Program-made: the position numbers and the translations under genes | NCBI RefSeq assembly: GCF_013155365.1 | Contig: NZ_JABJRA010000012.1 | Span: 96,628-160,627, forward strand | Direction: 5' to 3' | DNA: 64,000 bases | Source of the DNA: Nocardioides sp. zg-DK7169 | GTDB taxonomy: Bacteria; Actinomycetota; Actinomycetes; Propionibacteriales; Nocardioidaceae | Notes under the pieces: model-generated | What the model saw: the letters and a program-made list of their open reading frames with translations, nothing else | Database searches by the model: none | What the model was told of the DNA's origin: nothing | Part shown: in pieces, positions 34,510 through 43,638 of the stretch | Layout of the letters: the number at the start of each line of letters is the position of its first letter | Position numbering within the stretch: the stretch's first letter is position 1

Positions 34510-35850
34510 CGCGCTGGCCTCCACCGGGTCGTCCGACGCGTCGGCGCCGCGCCCGCCGCGATCCACGCGGGAGCTGTGCAGCACCACGGCCGCCGCCACC
34601 GCGACCACGATGCCGATCAGCGGCGGGATGCCGATCTCGGCCTCCTTCGAGCCCCACGCGGCGAGGCTGCCCACGGCGTACGCGACGACGTTGCGCACGT
34701 CGAGGGGGACGGTGCGTTGGCCGGCAGCGATCCCGCGACGCCAGCGCAGGAAGAAGTCCGCGATGATCACGCCGCCCAGCGGCGGGATGAAGGTGCCGAG
34801 CAGGCCGAGGTAGTCGACCAGGTGGTTCTGCACCCCGGTGAGGGCGAGGACCGTGCCGATGACCGAGCCGCCGATCACGAACGGGGTCTTGCGCGGCCGC
34901 TCGAACAGCTCGGCGCCCGCGACGCCGAAGGCGTAGGCGGTGTCGGCGTTGGACTTCCACAGGTTGCCGAAGAGCAGGAACACGCCCCAGCCGACCAGGC
35001 CGAGGTTGTAGAGCACGAGGACGAAGTCGCCCTCGCCGAAGGTGATCGCCCCGATCGCGCCGAACAGGATCATCAGCCCGTTGCCGATCAGGAAGCCGAT
35101 CAGGCAGGCCCAGACCGCCTGGGAGCCGGAGCGCCCGAAGCGGGTCCAGTTCGGGGCCTGGGTGCCGGCGGAGACGAAGGTGCCGACGACCGTCGTGATC
35201 GCCACCGGGATCGCCATGGTCGCCGTCGGCTCGACCGCGAACAGGCCCGAGAGCCCGTCCACCTCCTCCAGGGAGCGCAGCACCACCCAGAAGGCCAGCA
35301 CCAGGATCAGCGGCGTCGAGACCAGCGAGACCCAGTACATCCCGCGGTAGCCGTAGCAGGCGGTGGCGCACATCAGGATGCTGGTGAGCACCATGATCGC
35401 CGCCTTGGCGCCGTAGGACTCCCAGCCGGCGGCGCGGGCAGTGAGGTCGCCGATGGTGCCGACGACCACGCCGTACCAGCCGATCTGGGTGCCGCCGAGC
35501 AGCACCGAGGCGAGCTTGGAGCCGCCGTGGCCGAAGGTGTAGCGCGCCATCACCACGGTGGTCAGGCCGGTGCGCGCGCCGACGTAGCCCATCAGCGCGA
35601 CGTAGGTGCCGAGGATCAGCGAGCCGCCCAGGATGACGAGCAGCAGGTCGCTGAACGTGAACGCCGGCCCCAGGGCCGCGCCGGCCAGCATCGTCGGGGT
35701 GAAGACGGTGAAGCCGAGCAGGACCACGGCCAGGGACAGGAACGACTTGCGGGCGTGCAGAGGGACCGGGGTGACCGGGTAGTCCGGGTCGACGGGCTCG
35801 ACCGGCTCGACGGGCCCCTCGCCCGCCCGAGTGCCGGGGGCGATGCTCAC
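34507..35850 (-). CDS. codB: Cytosine/purine permease (NCS1 family)
   Basis: A 447-residue, roughly 12-helix permease of the nucleobase:cation symporter-1 family. Helix 1 is preceded by VPLHARKSFLSLAVVLLGF. GGTQIGWYGVVVGTIGD, SAGTQAPNWTRFG and FGNLWKSNADTAYAFGV are typical of CodB-like cytosine permeases. The gene overlaps (GTGA) a cytosine deaminase gene, so cytosine is the likely cargo. N- and C-terminal tails are acidic and cytoplasmic. The TAA stop doubles as part of the next gene's -10 element. Confidence 0.88.
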   Translation of the reverse strand: MSIAPGTRAGEGPVEPVEPVDPDYPVTPVPLHARKSFLSLAVVLLGFTVFTPTMLAGAALGPAFTFSDLLLVILGGSLILGTYVALMGYVGARTGLTTVVMARYTFGHGGSKLASVLLGGTQIGWYGVVVGTIGDLTARAAGWESYGAKAAIMVLTSILMCATACYGYRGMYWVSLVSTPLILVLAFWVVLRSLEEVDGLSGLFAVEPTATMAIPVAITTVVGTFVSAGTQAPNWTRFGRSGSQAVWACLIGFLIGNGLMILFGAIGAITFGEGDFVLVLYNLGLVGWGVFLLFGNLWKSNADTAYAFGVAGAELFERPRKTPFVIGGSVIGTVLALTGVQNHLVDYLGLLGTFIPPLGGVIIADFFLRWRRGIAAGQRTVPLDVRNVVAYAVGSLAAWGSKEAEIGIPPLIGIVVAVAAAVVLHSSRVDRGGRGADASDDPVEASA

Positions 35851-36302
35851 GACTCCTCGCCGATGTCCTCGGCCCACAGCTGCGGGCGCTCGGCGATCAT
35901 CCGCTCCATCAGGGCCACGCAGGCGGGGTCGTCGACCACGTCGACCTGCACGCCTCGGCTGCGCAGCCAGTCCTCGGAGGCCTGGAAGGTGCGGTTCTCG
36001 CCGACCACGATCCGCGGGATGTCGTAGAGCACCGCGGTCCCGGCGCACATGAAGCAGGGCGAGAGGGTCGTGTAGAGGACGCTGCGCCGGTAGACGCTGG
36101 CCGGCAGCCGGCCGGCGTTCTCGATGCAGTCGGTCTCGCCGTGCCGGATCGCGCTGCCGAGCTGGACCCGCCGGTTGCGACCGACCGCGAGCACCTCGCC
36201 GGAGTGGACGAGCGCGGCGCCGATGGGGATGCCGCCCTCCTCCCACCCGAGCCGTGCCTGCTCGACCGCGAGGTCGAGGAAAGTCCGGTCGCTGTCGTCC
36301 AT
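35847..36302 (-). CDS. Cytosine deaminase, yeast FCY1-type
   Basis: A 151-residue zinc deaminase that should convert cytosine to uracil and ammonia. Zinc ligands and the catalytic base lie in HGETD (His54, Glu56) and SPCFMC (Cys83, Cys86); the 27-residue spacing from Glu to Cys matches the yeast enzyme. RHGETDCIENAGRL, LYTTLSPC, IPRIVVGEN, VVDDPACVALM and AERPQLWAEDIGE run closely parallel to Saccharomyces Fcy1 along the whole length, as I remember it. This is unlike the large amidohydrolase-type CodA that E. coli pairs with codB. It overlaps the codB-like gene and is divergent from a PucR regulator. Confidence 0.9.
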   Translation of the reverse strand: MDDSDRTFLDLAVEQARLGWEEGGIPIGAALVHSGEVLAVGRNRRVQLGSAIRHGETDCIENAGRLPASVYRRSVLYTTLSPCFMCAGTAVLYDIPRIVVGENRTFQASEDWLRSRGVQVDVVDDPACVALMERMIAERPQLWAEDIGEES

Positions 36303-36506
36303 GGGGGCTCCTCCGGGGGTGGGGATGGGGGGTGGGGATGGGCGCGGGATGGCGCGGCCACCAGCCGACCAGAGCCCGCACGGGCCCAGCAAGGGACGAG
36401 ATGTCCCGCCCATAGCGTCGAATGCCTGACATCGTGTCGTGTCCACGGGGTGTCCAGCGGGTGACAGGACCTTCCGAGGGCGCCGACGGACCCGCAGGAT
36501 GGCCCG
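36303..36506. promoter_or_regulatory. Divergent control region, deaminase/permease versus PucR
   Basis: 204 bp between divergent starts. On the plus side CAGGAT (36495-36500) stands 6 nt before the PucR GTG at 36507. On the minus side the deaminase leader is about 100 nt or more and G/C-tract-rich (GGGGGTGGGGATGG on the plus strand). The segment 36430-36475 has several GTGTC/GACAC elements that might bind the regulator; this is a guess. Confidence 0.4.
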
Positions 36507-38036
36507 GTGCTGCCGACCCTGCGCGAGGTGCTCGCCCTCCCCTCCTTCCGTGCCGCCGCCCCCGAGGTGCTGACCGGTGACGCCGACGCGGTCACGGTCC
36601 GCTGGGTGCACTCCTCGGAGGTCTACGAGATCGCCGGGCTGCTGGCCGGCGGCGAGGTGCTGCTCACGACCGGGCTCGGGCTGCACGGGCGCACCGCCGC
36701 ACAGCTCACGGCGTACGTCGACCGGCTCGCCGACGCCGGCTGCGCGGCCCTCGCGCTGGAGATCGGGCGCTCGTTCTTCGAGGCGCCGGCGCCGGTCGTG
36801 CGGGCGGCACAGCGCCGCGGCCTGACCCTCGTCGCACTGCACGCCGTGGTGCCGTTCGTGCGGATGGTGGAGGACTTCCACGACCTCACCGTGCGGCGGC
36901 ACCCGGACGCCCCACGGCTGGCCGAGCGGGTCTGGCAGGAGGTGCTGGCCCCGGTCGTGCACGGCCAGGGGATGACCGCGCTGCTCGACGCCGCCGCGCG
37001 CCTGGCGGGATGCGGCGTCGAGCTCCTCGACGTCGACGGCACCCTCGTGGAGCGCAGCCGGGTGGCGGTGCCCGAGGACGACGGCGAGTGCGTGGACGCC
37101 GACGTGCGCGGCCCCGGCGGCCCGGCCGGGCGGGTGGTGCTGCGCGGGCGCTCCAGCGCGCGGCGGGTCGCGGTGCTCCAGCGGCTCTCGGTGGCGGTCG
37201 CCCTCGAGCTCGGCCGCCACCCCGGCGCGGAGCACCGTCCCTCCCTCGCCCAGGCGGTGGTCACCGACCTCGCCGCGGGCGCCGTCTCCTCCGGAGCCGA
37301 CCTGCGCGACCGACTGGTCGCCGCCGGCTGGGTCCCGGCGCCCGGGCGCCACCTGCTCGTCGCGGCCCTCGACGTCGACCCACGGGTGCCCGCCCACGAG
37401 CTGGTCGCGCCGCTGCGCGAGGCGCTCACCGGCGAGCTGGGGCCGGTCGTCGCCGGCGCCGCCGGCAACCACGTGGTCGCGCTGGCCCAGGGCTGGAGCC
37501 GGCCGCTGCCCCAGCGGGTGCGAGCGGCGTTCACCGCGGCGTACGACGGGCTCGGGCCGGGCGCCGCCGGGGCCCGGGTGCTGGCCGTCGCGGCGCCGGT
37601 GGCCGACCTCGCCGACGTCGGCCCCGCGGTGGCCCAGGTCCGCGAGGTCGCGCAGGTGGCGCGGCGCGTCGGGACCCGCTCGGGGGTGGTGCTGGCGCGC
37701 GACCTCGGCGTGCCACGGCTGCTGGCCGCCGGCTCGGACCCGACCGCGACGGCGGCGTTCGTCGCGGAGCAGCTCGGCCCGCTGCTGGAGTACGACATCG
37801 CCGCCTCCGCGGACCTGATGCGCACCCTGGACGCCTTCCTCGCCCGCGGCGCCAGCAAGTCGCGGACCGCGGCGGCGCTGGGCATCCGCCGGCAGTCCCT
37901 CTACGCGCGCCTCGAGCGCATCGAGCGGCTGCTCGGGGTCTCGCTGGGCGACGCCGGGCAGGTGAGCTGCCTGGCCGTGGCGCTGACCGCGTGGCGGATG
38001 CGCACCGGGCTGGACCCGCAGACGGCGTTCGGCTGA
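36507..38036 (+). CDS. PucR-family transcriptional regulator
   Basis: A 509-residue regulator of the PucR/CdaR type. The N-terminal PucR sensory domain (about residues 1-125) reads LPTLREVLALPSFRAAAPEVL and GGEVLLTTGLGL. A middle GGDEF-like region carries no cyclase motif. The C-terminal helix-turn-helix (HTH_30, about 445-500) is LDAFLARGASKSRTAAALGIRRQSLYARLERIERLLG. Such regulators commonly sit beside purine, cytosine or allantoin genes and respond to the metabolite. Its divergent position makes it the likely regulator of the deaminase/permease operon. Confidence 0.9.
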   Translation: MLPTLREVLALPSFRAAAPEVLTGDADAVTVRWVHSSEVYEIAGLLAGGEVLLTTGLGLHGRTAAQLTAYVDRLADAGCAALALEIGRSFFEAPAPVVRAAQRRGLTLVALHAVVPFVRMVEDFHDLTVRRHPDAPRLAERVWQEVLAPVVHGQGMTALLDAAARLAGCGVELLDVDGTLVERSRVAVPEDDGECVDADVRGPGGPAGRVVLRGRSSARRVAVLQRLSVAVALELGRHPGAEHRPSLAQAVVTDLAAGAVSSGADLRDRLVAAGWVPAPGRHLLVAALDVDPRVPAHELVAPLREALTGELGPVVAGAAGNHVVALAQGWSRPLPQRVRAAFTAAYDGLGPGAAGARVLAVAAPVADLADVGPAVAQVREVAQVARRVGTRSGVVLARDLGVPRLLAAGSDPTATAAFVAEQLGPLLEYDIAASADLMRTLDAFLARGASKSRTAAALGIRRQSLYARLERIERLLGVSLGDAGQVSCLAVALTAWRMRTGLDPQTAFG

Positions 38037-38043
38037 GGCCGGC

Positions 38044-38832
38044 TCAGGAGGCGGCGACGCCGAGGTGCTCGCGGGCGAACTCCAGGGACTCCAGCAGGTC
38101 CGAGGCCCGCTCCTCGACGCTCGAGCAGCGCCGGGTGTTGATCTCCACGACGACCTCGCCGTCGAAGCCGGTGCGGGCCAGGTGCTGCAGGAACGCCGCG
38201 GCGCCGACCGTGCCGCGACCGGGCACGAGGTGCTCGTCCTTGGCCGAGAGGGTCCCGTCGGTGAGGTGCACGTGGCGCAGCCGCGGGCCGAGCCGCTCGG
38301 CCATCGCGACCGGGTCGTCGCCGGCGATCGCGGCGTGCGACAGGTCGACCGTGGCGTTGGCGAACGGCTGCGCGGAGGGGTCGCGGGAGGGCAGGTACAT
38401 CTCCACGCCGTGGCGCTGGGAGGCCCGCCACGGATACATGTTCTCCACCGCGAAGGCGATCCCGGTGGACTCCTCGAGGGCCGCGATGCCGTCGACGAAG
38501 CCCGCGGCGTACTCCCGCTGCCAGCGGAACGGCGGGTGCACGACCACCACCTCGGCCCCCACGGCGGCCGCCATCTCGGCCGAGCGCTCGAGCTTGCCCC
38601 ACGGCTCGGACCCCCAGACCCGCTGGGTGAACAGCAGGCAGGGCGCGTGGATCGAGCACACCGCGATCCCGTGGTGCTCGGAGAGCTGCTGGATCGCGGC
38701 GGTCTGCTGGGAGAGCGCGTCGATGCCCACCATCACCTCGACCGCGTCGTAGCCCAGCCGGGCGGCGTGGGCGAAGGCGTGCGCCGAGGACTCGGGGTAG
38801 ACCGAGGAGGTGGACAGTCCGATGCGGTTCAC
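38044..38832 (-). CDS. Sugar phosphate isomerase/epimerase (AP endonuclease 2 fold)
   Basis: A 262-residue TIM-barrel protein of the xylose isomerase-like/AP_endonuc_2 family. It starts [34 protein letters not shown]. Metal-ligand candidates are in [49 protein letters not shown] and VVVEINTR. The substrate is unknown; relatives isomerise sugars or inositol derivatives. The GTG start overlaps the Ppx stop (GTGA), so the two are co-transcribed, an arrangement seen in many actinobacteria. Converges on PucR with 7 nt between stops. Confidence 0.83.
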   Translation of the reverse strand: MNRIGLSTSSVYPESSAHAFAHAARLGYDAVEVMVGIDALSQQTAAIQQLSEHHGIAVCSIHAPCLLFTQRVWGSEPWGKLERSAEMAAAVGAEVVVVHPPFRWQREYAAGFVDGIAALEESTGIAFAVENMYPWRASQRHGVEMYLPSRDPSAQPFANATVDLSHAAIAGDDPVAMAERLGPRLRHVHLTDGTLSAKDEHLVPGRGTVGAAAFLQHLARTGFDGEVVVEINTRRCSSVEERASDLLESLEFAREHLGVAAS

Positions 38833-39833
38833 GACTCGTCCAGCACGCTGAGCTGGTCGAGGCGCTCGAGGATCACGCCCTCGCGCAGCGCCCATGGACA
38901 GATCTCCAGGGCGGTGAGCCCGAACAGGTCCATGCACGCCTCGGCCACGAGCGCCCCGGCGACCACCTGGTGGGCGCGGTTCAGCGAGACGCCCGGCAGG
39001 TCGCCGAGCTCCTCGAGGCTCATCGCGGCGAGCTTGGGGATCCACGGCCGCAGCGCGGTCAGCGGGATCGAGCGCGGGACCATCGGCCCCTCCCCCGACG
39101 GCGCCGCGCCGCAGATGCGCGCGAGGGAGCGGAAGGTCTTGGAGGTGGCCACGGCCCGGTCCGGCGCGCCGGCGCGCAGCAGCCGCCCGGCGTCGCGCGC
39201 GATCTCGGCGCGCACGAGGCGGCGCACCTCGCGCACGGTGTCCTCGTCCAGCGGGGCGCGCGGCGTGCCGGTGGCCGGGTCGGCGAAGTGCGCCCGGGCC
39301 AGCCGGGCCGCGCCCAGCGGCAGCGACCAGGCGACCTCGGGGGCCTCGTCGGCGCCCCCGGCGATCTCCAGGGACCCGCCGCCGATGTCGAAGACCGCCA
39401 GCCGGCCGGCCGACCAGCCGAACCAGCGGCGTACGGCGAGGAAGGTCAGGCGCGCCTCGTCCGCCCCGGCGAGCACCTCGATGCGCACCCCGGTGCGGGA
39501 GCGGACCTCCTCCAGCACGGCGTCGGAGTTGGCGGAGTCGCGCACGGCGGAGGTCGCGAAGGCCAGGATCTCCTCGCAGCCCTGGTCCTCGGCCACCCGC
39601 AGCGCGTCGGCGGTGAAGCCGGCGAGCGCGTCGATGCCGGCCGCGGAGACGATCGCGTCGTCCGGTCCGCCCGGCGCTGCGTCGTCGGCCGGGGCTCCGC
39701 TCGGGACGAGGTGCTCGGCGAGGCGCAGCGGCTGCTTGTACGACGACGCGGGCAGCGGAGCGGCGCCGCCGTGTGCGTCGACGACCAGGAGGTGTCCGGT
39801 GTTGGAACCGATGTCGAGGACGCCCAGGCGCAT
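38829..39833 (-). CDS. Ppx/GppA phosphatase family protein
   Basis: A 334-residue ASKHA-fold exopolyphosphatase or pppGpp phosphatase. The phosphate-binding motifs are [15 protein letters not shown] (residues 5-19) and [15 protein letters not shown] (near 150), with the catalytic glutamate region [12 protein letters not shown] between them. It lacks the C-terminal HD domain of E. coli Ppx, as in actinobacterial Ppx1. Whether polyphosphate or (p)ppGpp is the substrate cannot be decided from sequence. TACGTT (39845-39840) is 6 nt before the ATG. Confidence 0.9.
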   Translation of the reverse strand: MRLGVLDIGSNTGHLLVVDAHGGAAPLPASSYKQPLRLAEHLVPSGAPADDAAPGGPDDAIVSAAGIDALAGFTADALRVAEDQGCEEILAFATSAVRDSANSDAVLEEVRSRTGVRIEVLAGADEARLTFLAVRRWFGWSAGRLAVFDIGGGSLEIAGGADEAPEVAWSLPLGAARLARAHFADPATGTPRAPLDEDTVREVRRLVRAEIARDAGRLLRAGAPDRAVATSKTFRSLARICGAAPSGEGPMVPRSIPLTALRPWIPKLAAMSLEELGDLPGVSLNRAHQVVAGALVAEACMDLFGLTALEICPWALREGVILERLDQLSVLDES

Positions 39834-39839
39834 GCCTCC

Positions 39840-39892
39840 AACGTACTCGCCGTCCAGCAGCGTCCGCAGCCAGCCGTCGGCCCCCGTAGGCT
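39840..39892. promoter_or_regulatory. Divergent leaderless-type -10 pair
   Basis: Minus: TACGTT at 39845-39840, 6 nt before the Ppx ATG (39833). Plus: TAGGCT at 39887-39892, 6 nt before the GTG at 39899. The two start codons are 65 bp apart with no Shine-Dalgarno on the plus side. Confidence 0.55.
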
Positions 39893-39898
39893 TGCCGG

Positions 39899-40687
39899 GT
39901 GCCCGAGGTCGACCTGGTGTTCCCCCGCGCGTGGGTGGAGTTCGTGAACCCCGACGACGCCGACGAGGTGCTGCGCTGCGACCTGACCTGGCTGACGTCG
40001 GCGTGGACCTGCATCTTCGGCCAGGGCTGCCCGGGCATCTACGCCGATGCCCCGGACGTCGGGTGCTGCACGCTGGGCGCGCACTTCTCCGACGAGGACG
40101 ACGAGCGCCGGGTCGCCGGCTTCGTCGCCGAGCTGACCCCCGAGCAGTGGCAGCTGCACCCCGGTCGCGAGGTCCGCAGCGAGGACTGGGTCGAGACCGA
40201 CGACGAGCGCGCCCGCAAGACCCGCACCGCCGAGGTCGACGGTCAGCAGGCCTGCGTGTTCCAGAACCGCCCGGGCTTCACCCCGGGCACCGGGCCCGGA
40301 GGCGCCGGGTGCGCGCTGCACGGCCTCGCCCTGGAGCGCGGGCTGCACCCGCTGGAGACCAAGCCCGACGTGTGCTGGCAGCTGCCGATCCGGCGTACCT
40401 TCCGCGAGGTCGAGCGACCCGACGACACCAGCTACACCGAGGTCTCGATCGGCGAGTACGACCGGCGCGGCTGGGGCCCCGGCGGCCACGACCTGGACTG
40501 GTACTGCTCGGGCAACACCGAGGCCCACGTCGCCCCCGAGCCGGTGTTCCGCACCCACGCCGCCGAGCTCACCGCGCTGATCGGCGCCGCGGCGTACGAC
40601 GAGCTGGTGCGCCACTGCGAGGCGCACCTCCGCGCCCGCTCGCTGCTGACCCTGCATCCGGCCACTTCCGCGCAATTGCGCCGATAG
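39899..40687 (+). CDS. Uncharacterised cysteine-rich protein, DUF3109/YkgJ-like
   Basis: A 262-residue soluble protein with ten cysteines in two clusters: Cys27, 38, 44, 56, 57 ([26 protein letters not shown]) and Cys119, 138, 159, 203 ([41 protein letters not shown]), plus one in VRHCEAH. The second cluster follows the CxFL...GCxxHxxALExG...KPxxC pattern of DUF3109/YkgJ-type proteins thought to bind zinc or an iron-sulfur cluster. No enzymatic motif is visible. TAGGCT lies 6 nt before the GTG. The end of the gene lies inside copy 2 of the GCGCARTTGC motif. Confidence 0.72.
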   Translation: MPEVDLVFPRAWVEFVNPDDADEVLRCDLTWLTSAWTCIFGQGCPGIYADAPDVGCCTLGAHFSDEDDERRVAGFVAELTPEQWQLHPGREVRSEDWVETDDERARKTRTAEVDGQQACVFQNRPGFTPGTGPGGAGCALHGLALERGLHPLETKPDVCWQLPIRRTFREVERPDDTSYTEVSIGEYDRRGWGPGGHDLDWYCSGNTEAHVAPEPVFRTHAAELTALIGAAAYDELVRHCEAHLRARSLLTLHPATSAQLRR

Positions 40688-40692
40688 GCACC
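40670..40692. repeat. Recurrent motif GCGCARTTGC-N8-GCACC, copy 2
   Basis: GCGCAATTGC (40670-40679), 8 nt, GCACC (40688-40692). The 12-bp perfect palindrome GCGCAATTGCGC (40670-40681) encodes the last residues (AQL) of the cysteine-rich protein. Confidence 0.5.
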
Positions 40693-40719
40693 GCTACCGG
40701 CTGGTTCCACAGTGCATAG

Positions 40720-40735
40720 CTCAGCAATTGCTGAG
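40720..40735. repeat. 16-bp perfect palindrome CTCAGCAATTGCTGAG
   Basis: It lies in the 161-bp gap between the cysteine-rich protein gene and the VOC gene, 114 nt before the VOC start. It shares the GCAATTGC core with the motif at 40670 and may be an operator or part of the same repeat family. Confidence 0.5.
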
Positions 40736-40848
40736 TCACGCGCACCCACCGGACGGACCGGCGCGCCAAGAGCGGGGCTTACCTCTCGACGTCAAGAGAC
40801 CACCACCCCAATGTCGGGGCGCGGTGAGGTCTCGCCCACAATCGGGAC

Positions 40849-41487
40849 ATGCGCCTGGACCATCTCTCTTTCGCTGCCGGACCCGACGGACTGCGGGGCA
40901 CTGCCCAGCGCATCGGGGAGCTCCTCGGACGTGAGTTCGTCGACGGCGGGGTGCACCCGCGCTTCGGCACTCGCAACATGATCCTGCCGCTGGCCGGCAA
41001 CACCTACCTCGAGATCGTCGAGGCCCTCGACCACCCCGCCTCCGACAAGGCGCCGTTCGGCCAGGCGGTCAAGGCCCGCTCGGCCCTCGGTGGCGGCTGG
41101 CTCGGCTGGGTCGTGGCGGTCAAGGACATCTCCGTGGTCGAACAGCGCCTGGGCCGCGAGGCCGTGGCGGGCAACCGCCACCTGCCCGACGGCAGCGAGC
41201 TGAAGTGGCGCCAGATCGGCATCAACGGCCTGATCGCGGACCCGCAGGTCCCCTACTTCATCGAGTGGGACGCCTCCACCGCGCCGCACCCGAGCACCGG
41301 CGCGGACCCGGCGTGGGCGCTCGCCTCGCTCGAGATCGCCGGCGACCCGCACCGGGTCAGCGAGTGGCTCGGCGAGACCGTCGACGCGCCGCTGGAGGAC
41401 GTGAAGGTCGACTGGGTCGCCCCCAACGGCACCCCCGGCGTCCTCGCCATCCAGGTGCAGACCCCGCGCGGCCTGGTCCGGATCTGA
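40849..41487 (+). CDS. VOC/glyoxalase-like domain protein
   Basis: A 212-residue protein of the vicinal-oxygen-chelate superfamily (Glyoxalase_3-like). It starts LDHLSFAAGPDGLRGTAQRIGELLGREFVDGGVHPRFGTRNMILPL, followed by TYLEIVEALDHP (Glu as possible metal ligand) and QVPYFIEWDAS. The two beta-alpha-beta-beta-beta modules are in tandem. The substrate is unknown. CACAAT (40837-40842) is 6 nt before the ATG. Its TGA overlaps the presumed CTG start of the methyltransferase gene. Confidence 0.85.
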   Translation: MRLDHLSFAAGPDGLRGTAQRIGELLGREFVDGGVHPRFGTRNMILPLAGNTYLEIVEALDHPASDKAPFGQAVKARSALGGGWLGWVVAVKDISVVEQRLGREAVAGNRHLPDGSELKWRQIGINGLIADPQVPYFIEWDASTAPHPSTGADPAWALASLEIAGDPHRVSEWLGETVDAPLEDVKVDWVAPNGTPGVLAIQVQTPRGLVRI

Positions 41488-42188
41488 GGCTCCCGGACGG
41501 GGCTCGCCCGAGCCCCAACATCTGGCACCACACCGCGACCTACGAGCTGGAGAACCGCGCCGTCGACCCCGACGGCGTGATCGAGGCCGCCATGCGCGCG
41601 GTGCTCGGGGCCGGCGGCTGGACCGGGCGCACGGTCCTCGACGTCGGCTGCGGGAGCGGCTTCCACCTGCCCCGGTTCGCCGCGGAGGCAGCCGCGGTGA
41701 TCGGCGTGGAGCCGCACCCCGACCTGGTCGCGCTCGCGCGCCGCCGCAGCCGGCGCCACCCCGGGGTCGCGGTCCACCAGGGCACCGCCCAGGCGCTCCC
41801 GGTCCCCGACGCCTCCGTCGACGTGGTGCACGCGCGCTGGGCCTACTTCTTCGGCCCCGGCAGCGAGCCCGGCCTGCGCGAGCTGGACCGCGTCGTACGT
41901 CGTGGCGGCGCGGCGTTCGTCATCGACAACGACCCGACCCGCTCCACCTTCGGGCGCTGGTTCCGCCGCGGCTTCCCCGAGGTGGACCCCGACGCCGTCG
42001 AGCGGTTCTGGTCCACCCACGGCTGGGACCGCACCCCGCTGGACATCCGCTGGTCGTTCTCCACGCGGGCCGACCTGGAGGCGGTGGTGCGCATCGAGCT
42101 GCCGCCCGCCGCCGCCGAGCAGGCGCTCGCCGAGCACACCGGCACCGAGGTCGACTACGCCGTCAACCTCTGGTCGCGGCGGTACTGA
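41484..42188 (+). CDS. Class I SAM-dependent methyltransferase, possible CTG start
   Basis: A methyltransferase of about 234 residues; motif I is VLDVGCGSGFHLP (near residue 57), followed by VIGVEPHPDLVALARRR, ALPVPDASVDVVHARWAYFFG and a proline-poor C-terminal domain. Sequence that looks conserved begins at SPNIWHHTATYELENRAVDPDG. No ATG, GTG or TTG stands between the VOC stop and this block. The in-frame CTG at 41484 overlaps the VOC stop as CTGA, analogous to the ATGA/GTGA junctions elsewhere, so I place the start there. The alternative GTG at 41577 would delete the conserved block. Confidence 0.75.
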   Translation: MRLPDGARPSPNIWHHTATYELENRAVDPDGVIEAAMRAVLGAGGWTGRTVLDVGCGSGFHLPRFAAEAAAVIGVEPHPDLVALARRRSRRHPGVAVHQGTAQALPVPDASVDVVHARWAYFFGPGSEPGLRELDRVVRRGGAAFVIDNDPTRSTFGRWFRRGFPEVDPDAVERFWSTHGWDRTPLDIRWSFSTRADLEAVVRIELPPAAAEQALAEHTGTEVDYAVNLWSRRY

Positions 42189-42234
42189 CCCCGGGCCGCT
42201 GACGCTGTCGGCGGCGTCGCCTAGCGTCTGGGCC

Positions 42235-43638
42235 ATGTCGAAGACCGGTGCCCGTGCCTCCCGCCCGAGCTATCGCTGCACCGAGTGCGGCTGGGAGACC
42301 GGCAAGTGGGTCGGGCGCTGCGGGGAGTGCCAGGCCTGGGGATCGGTCGCCGAGGCGGCCGCGCCGACGGTCCGCGCCGCCGCGGCCCCGGTCACCACCG
42401 CGGCCGTGCCGATCGGGCAGGTGTCGGTCAGCGAGTCCGCCTTCCGCACCAGCGGCGTCCCCGAGCTCGACCGGGTGCTCGGCGGCGGCCTGGTGCCGGG
42501 CGCGGCGATCCTGCTCGCCGGCGAGCCGGGCGTCGGCAAGAGCACGCTGCTGCTCGAGGTCGCCGCCCAGACCGCGCGCTACCGCCACCGCACGCTCTAC
42601 GTCACCGGCGAGGAGTCCGCCTCCCAGGTGCGCCTGCGCGCCGACCGCACCGGCTCGGTGCAGGACGAGCTCTACCTCGCCGCCGAGACCGACCTGGGCG
42701 CCGTGCTGACCCACATCGAGCAGGTGCGCCCCACCCTGCTGGTCGTCGACTCGGTGCAGACCATCGGCGCCTCCGGCACCGAGGGCGTGCCCGGCGGCGT
42801 CACCCAGGTCAAGGAGGTCGCCGCCGCGCTGGTGCGGGTGGCCAAGACCCGCAACATCACCACCGTCCTGGTCGGCCACGTCACCAAGGACGGCTCGATC
42901 GCGGGCCCGCGCGTGCTCGAGCACCTCGTCGACGTGGTGCTGCACTTCGAGGGCGACCGCAACTCCCGCTTCCGGATGGTCAGGGCGATGAAGAACCGCT
43001 TCGGCCCGGTCGACGAGGTGGGCTGCTTCGACCTCGGCCCGGACGGCATCACCGCGGTCACCGACCCGACCGGGCTCTTCGTGGAGAACCACCACGGCCG
43101 GGTGCCGGGCACCTGCGTCGCGGTCACCATGGAGGGCCGGCGCCCGATGCTCGCCGAGGTGCAGGCGCTGGTCACCCACAGCCCGCTCGAACGCCCCCGG
43201 CGCACCACGTCGGGCCTGGACTCCTCCCGGGTGGCGATGGTGCTCGCCGTGCTCCAGCAGCACTGCGGGGTGCGCCTGCACAAGATGGACGTCTTCGCCT
43301 CCACCGTCGGCGGCGCGCGCCTGCAGGAGCCGGCCAGCGACCTGGGCGTCGCGGTGGCGCTCGCCTCCGCCTCGCTGGGCCAGGCGGTCCCCCACGGCGT
43401 GGTGGCGATGGGCGAGATCGGCCTGGCCGGCGAGCTGCGGCGGCTGCGCGACCTGCCCCAGCGCGTGGCGGAGGCCGAGCGGCTCGGCTTCCGGGTCGCG
43501 GTGGTCCCCTGCGAGCCCGACAGCCGGGACCCGCAGGGCCTGCGCGCGAGCCCCCCGCCGGTCTCCGAGGGCATCCGGGTCGTCGAGGTGCCCGACGTCA
43601 GCTCCGCGCTGCGGGTCCTCCGGCTGGTCCAGGACTGA
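42235..43638 (+). CDS. radA: DNA repair protein RadA
   Basis: A 467-residue RecA-like ATPase that promotes branch migration in recombinational repair. The four-cysteine zinc finger is Cys15, 18, 29, 32 (YRCTECGWETGKWVGRCGECQAW). Walker A is GEPGVGKST (96-104), the RadA-specific KNRFG motif is at 253-257, and the C-terminal Lon-protease-like domain (about 300-460) includes VFASTVGGARLQEPASDLGVAVALASA. TAGCGT (42222-42227) is 7 nt before the ATG. It precedes disA, an arrangement conserved in many Gram-positive bacteria. Confidence 0.96.
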   Translation: MSKTGARASRPSYRCTECGWETGKWVGRCGECQAWGSVAEAAAPTVRAAAAPVTTAAVPIGQVSVSESAFRTSGVPELDRVLGGGLVPGAAILLAGEPGVGKSTLLLEVAAQTARYRHRTLYVTGEESASQVRLRADRTGSVQDELYLAAETDLGAVLTHIEQVRPTLLVVDSVQTIGASGTEGVPGGVTQVKEVAAALVRVAKTRNITTVLVGHVTKDGSIAGPRVLEHLVDVVLHFEGDRNSRFRMVRAMKNRFGPVDEVGCFDLGPDGITAVTDPTGLFVENHHGRVPGTCVAVTMEGRRPMLAEVQALVTHSPLERPRRTTSGLDSSRVAMVLAVLQQHCGVRLHKMDVFASTVGGARLQEPASDLGVAVALASASLGQAVPHGVVAMGEIGLAGELRRLRDLPQRVAEAERLGFRVAVVPCEPDSRDPQGLRASPPPVSEGIRVVEVPDVSSALRVLRLVQD

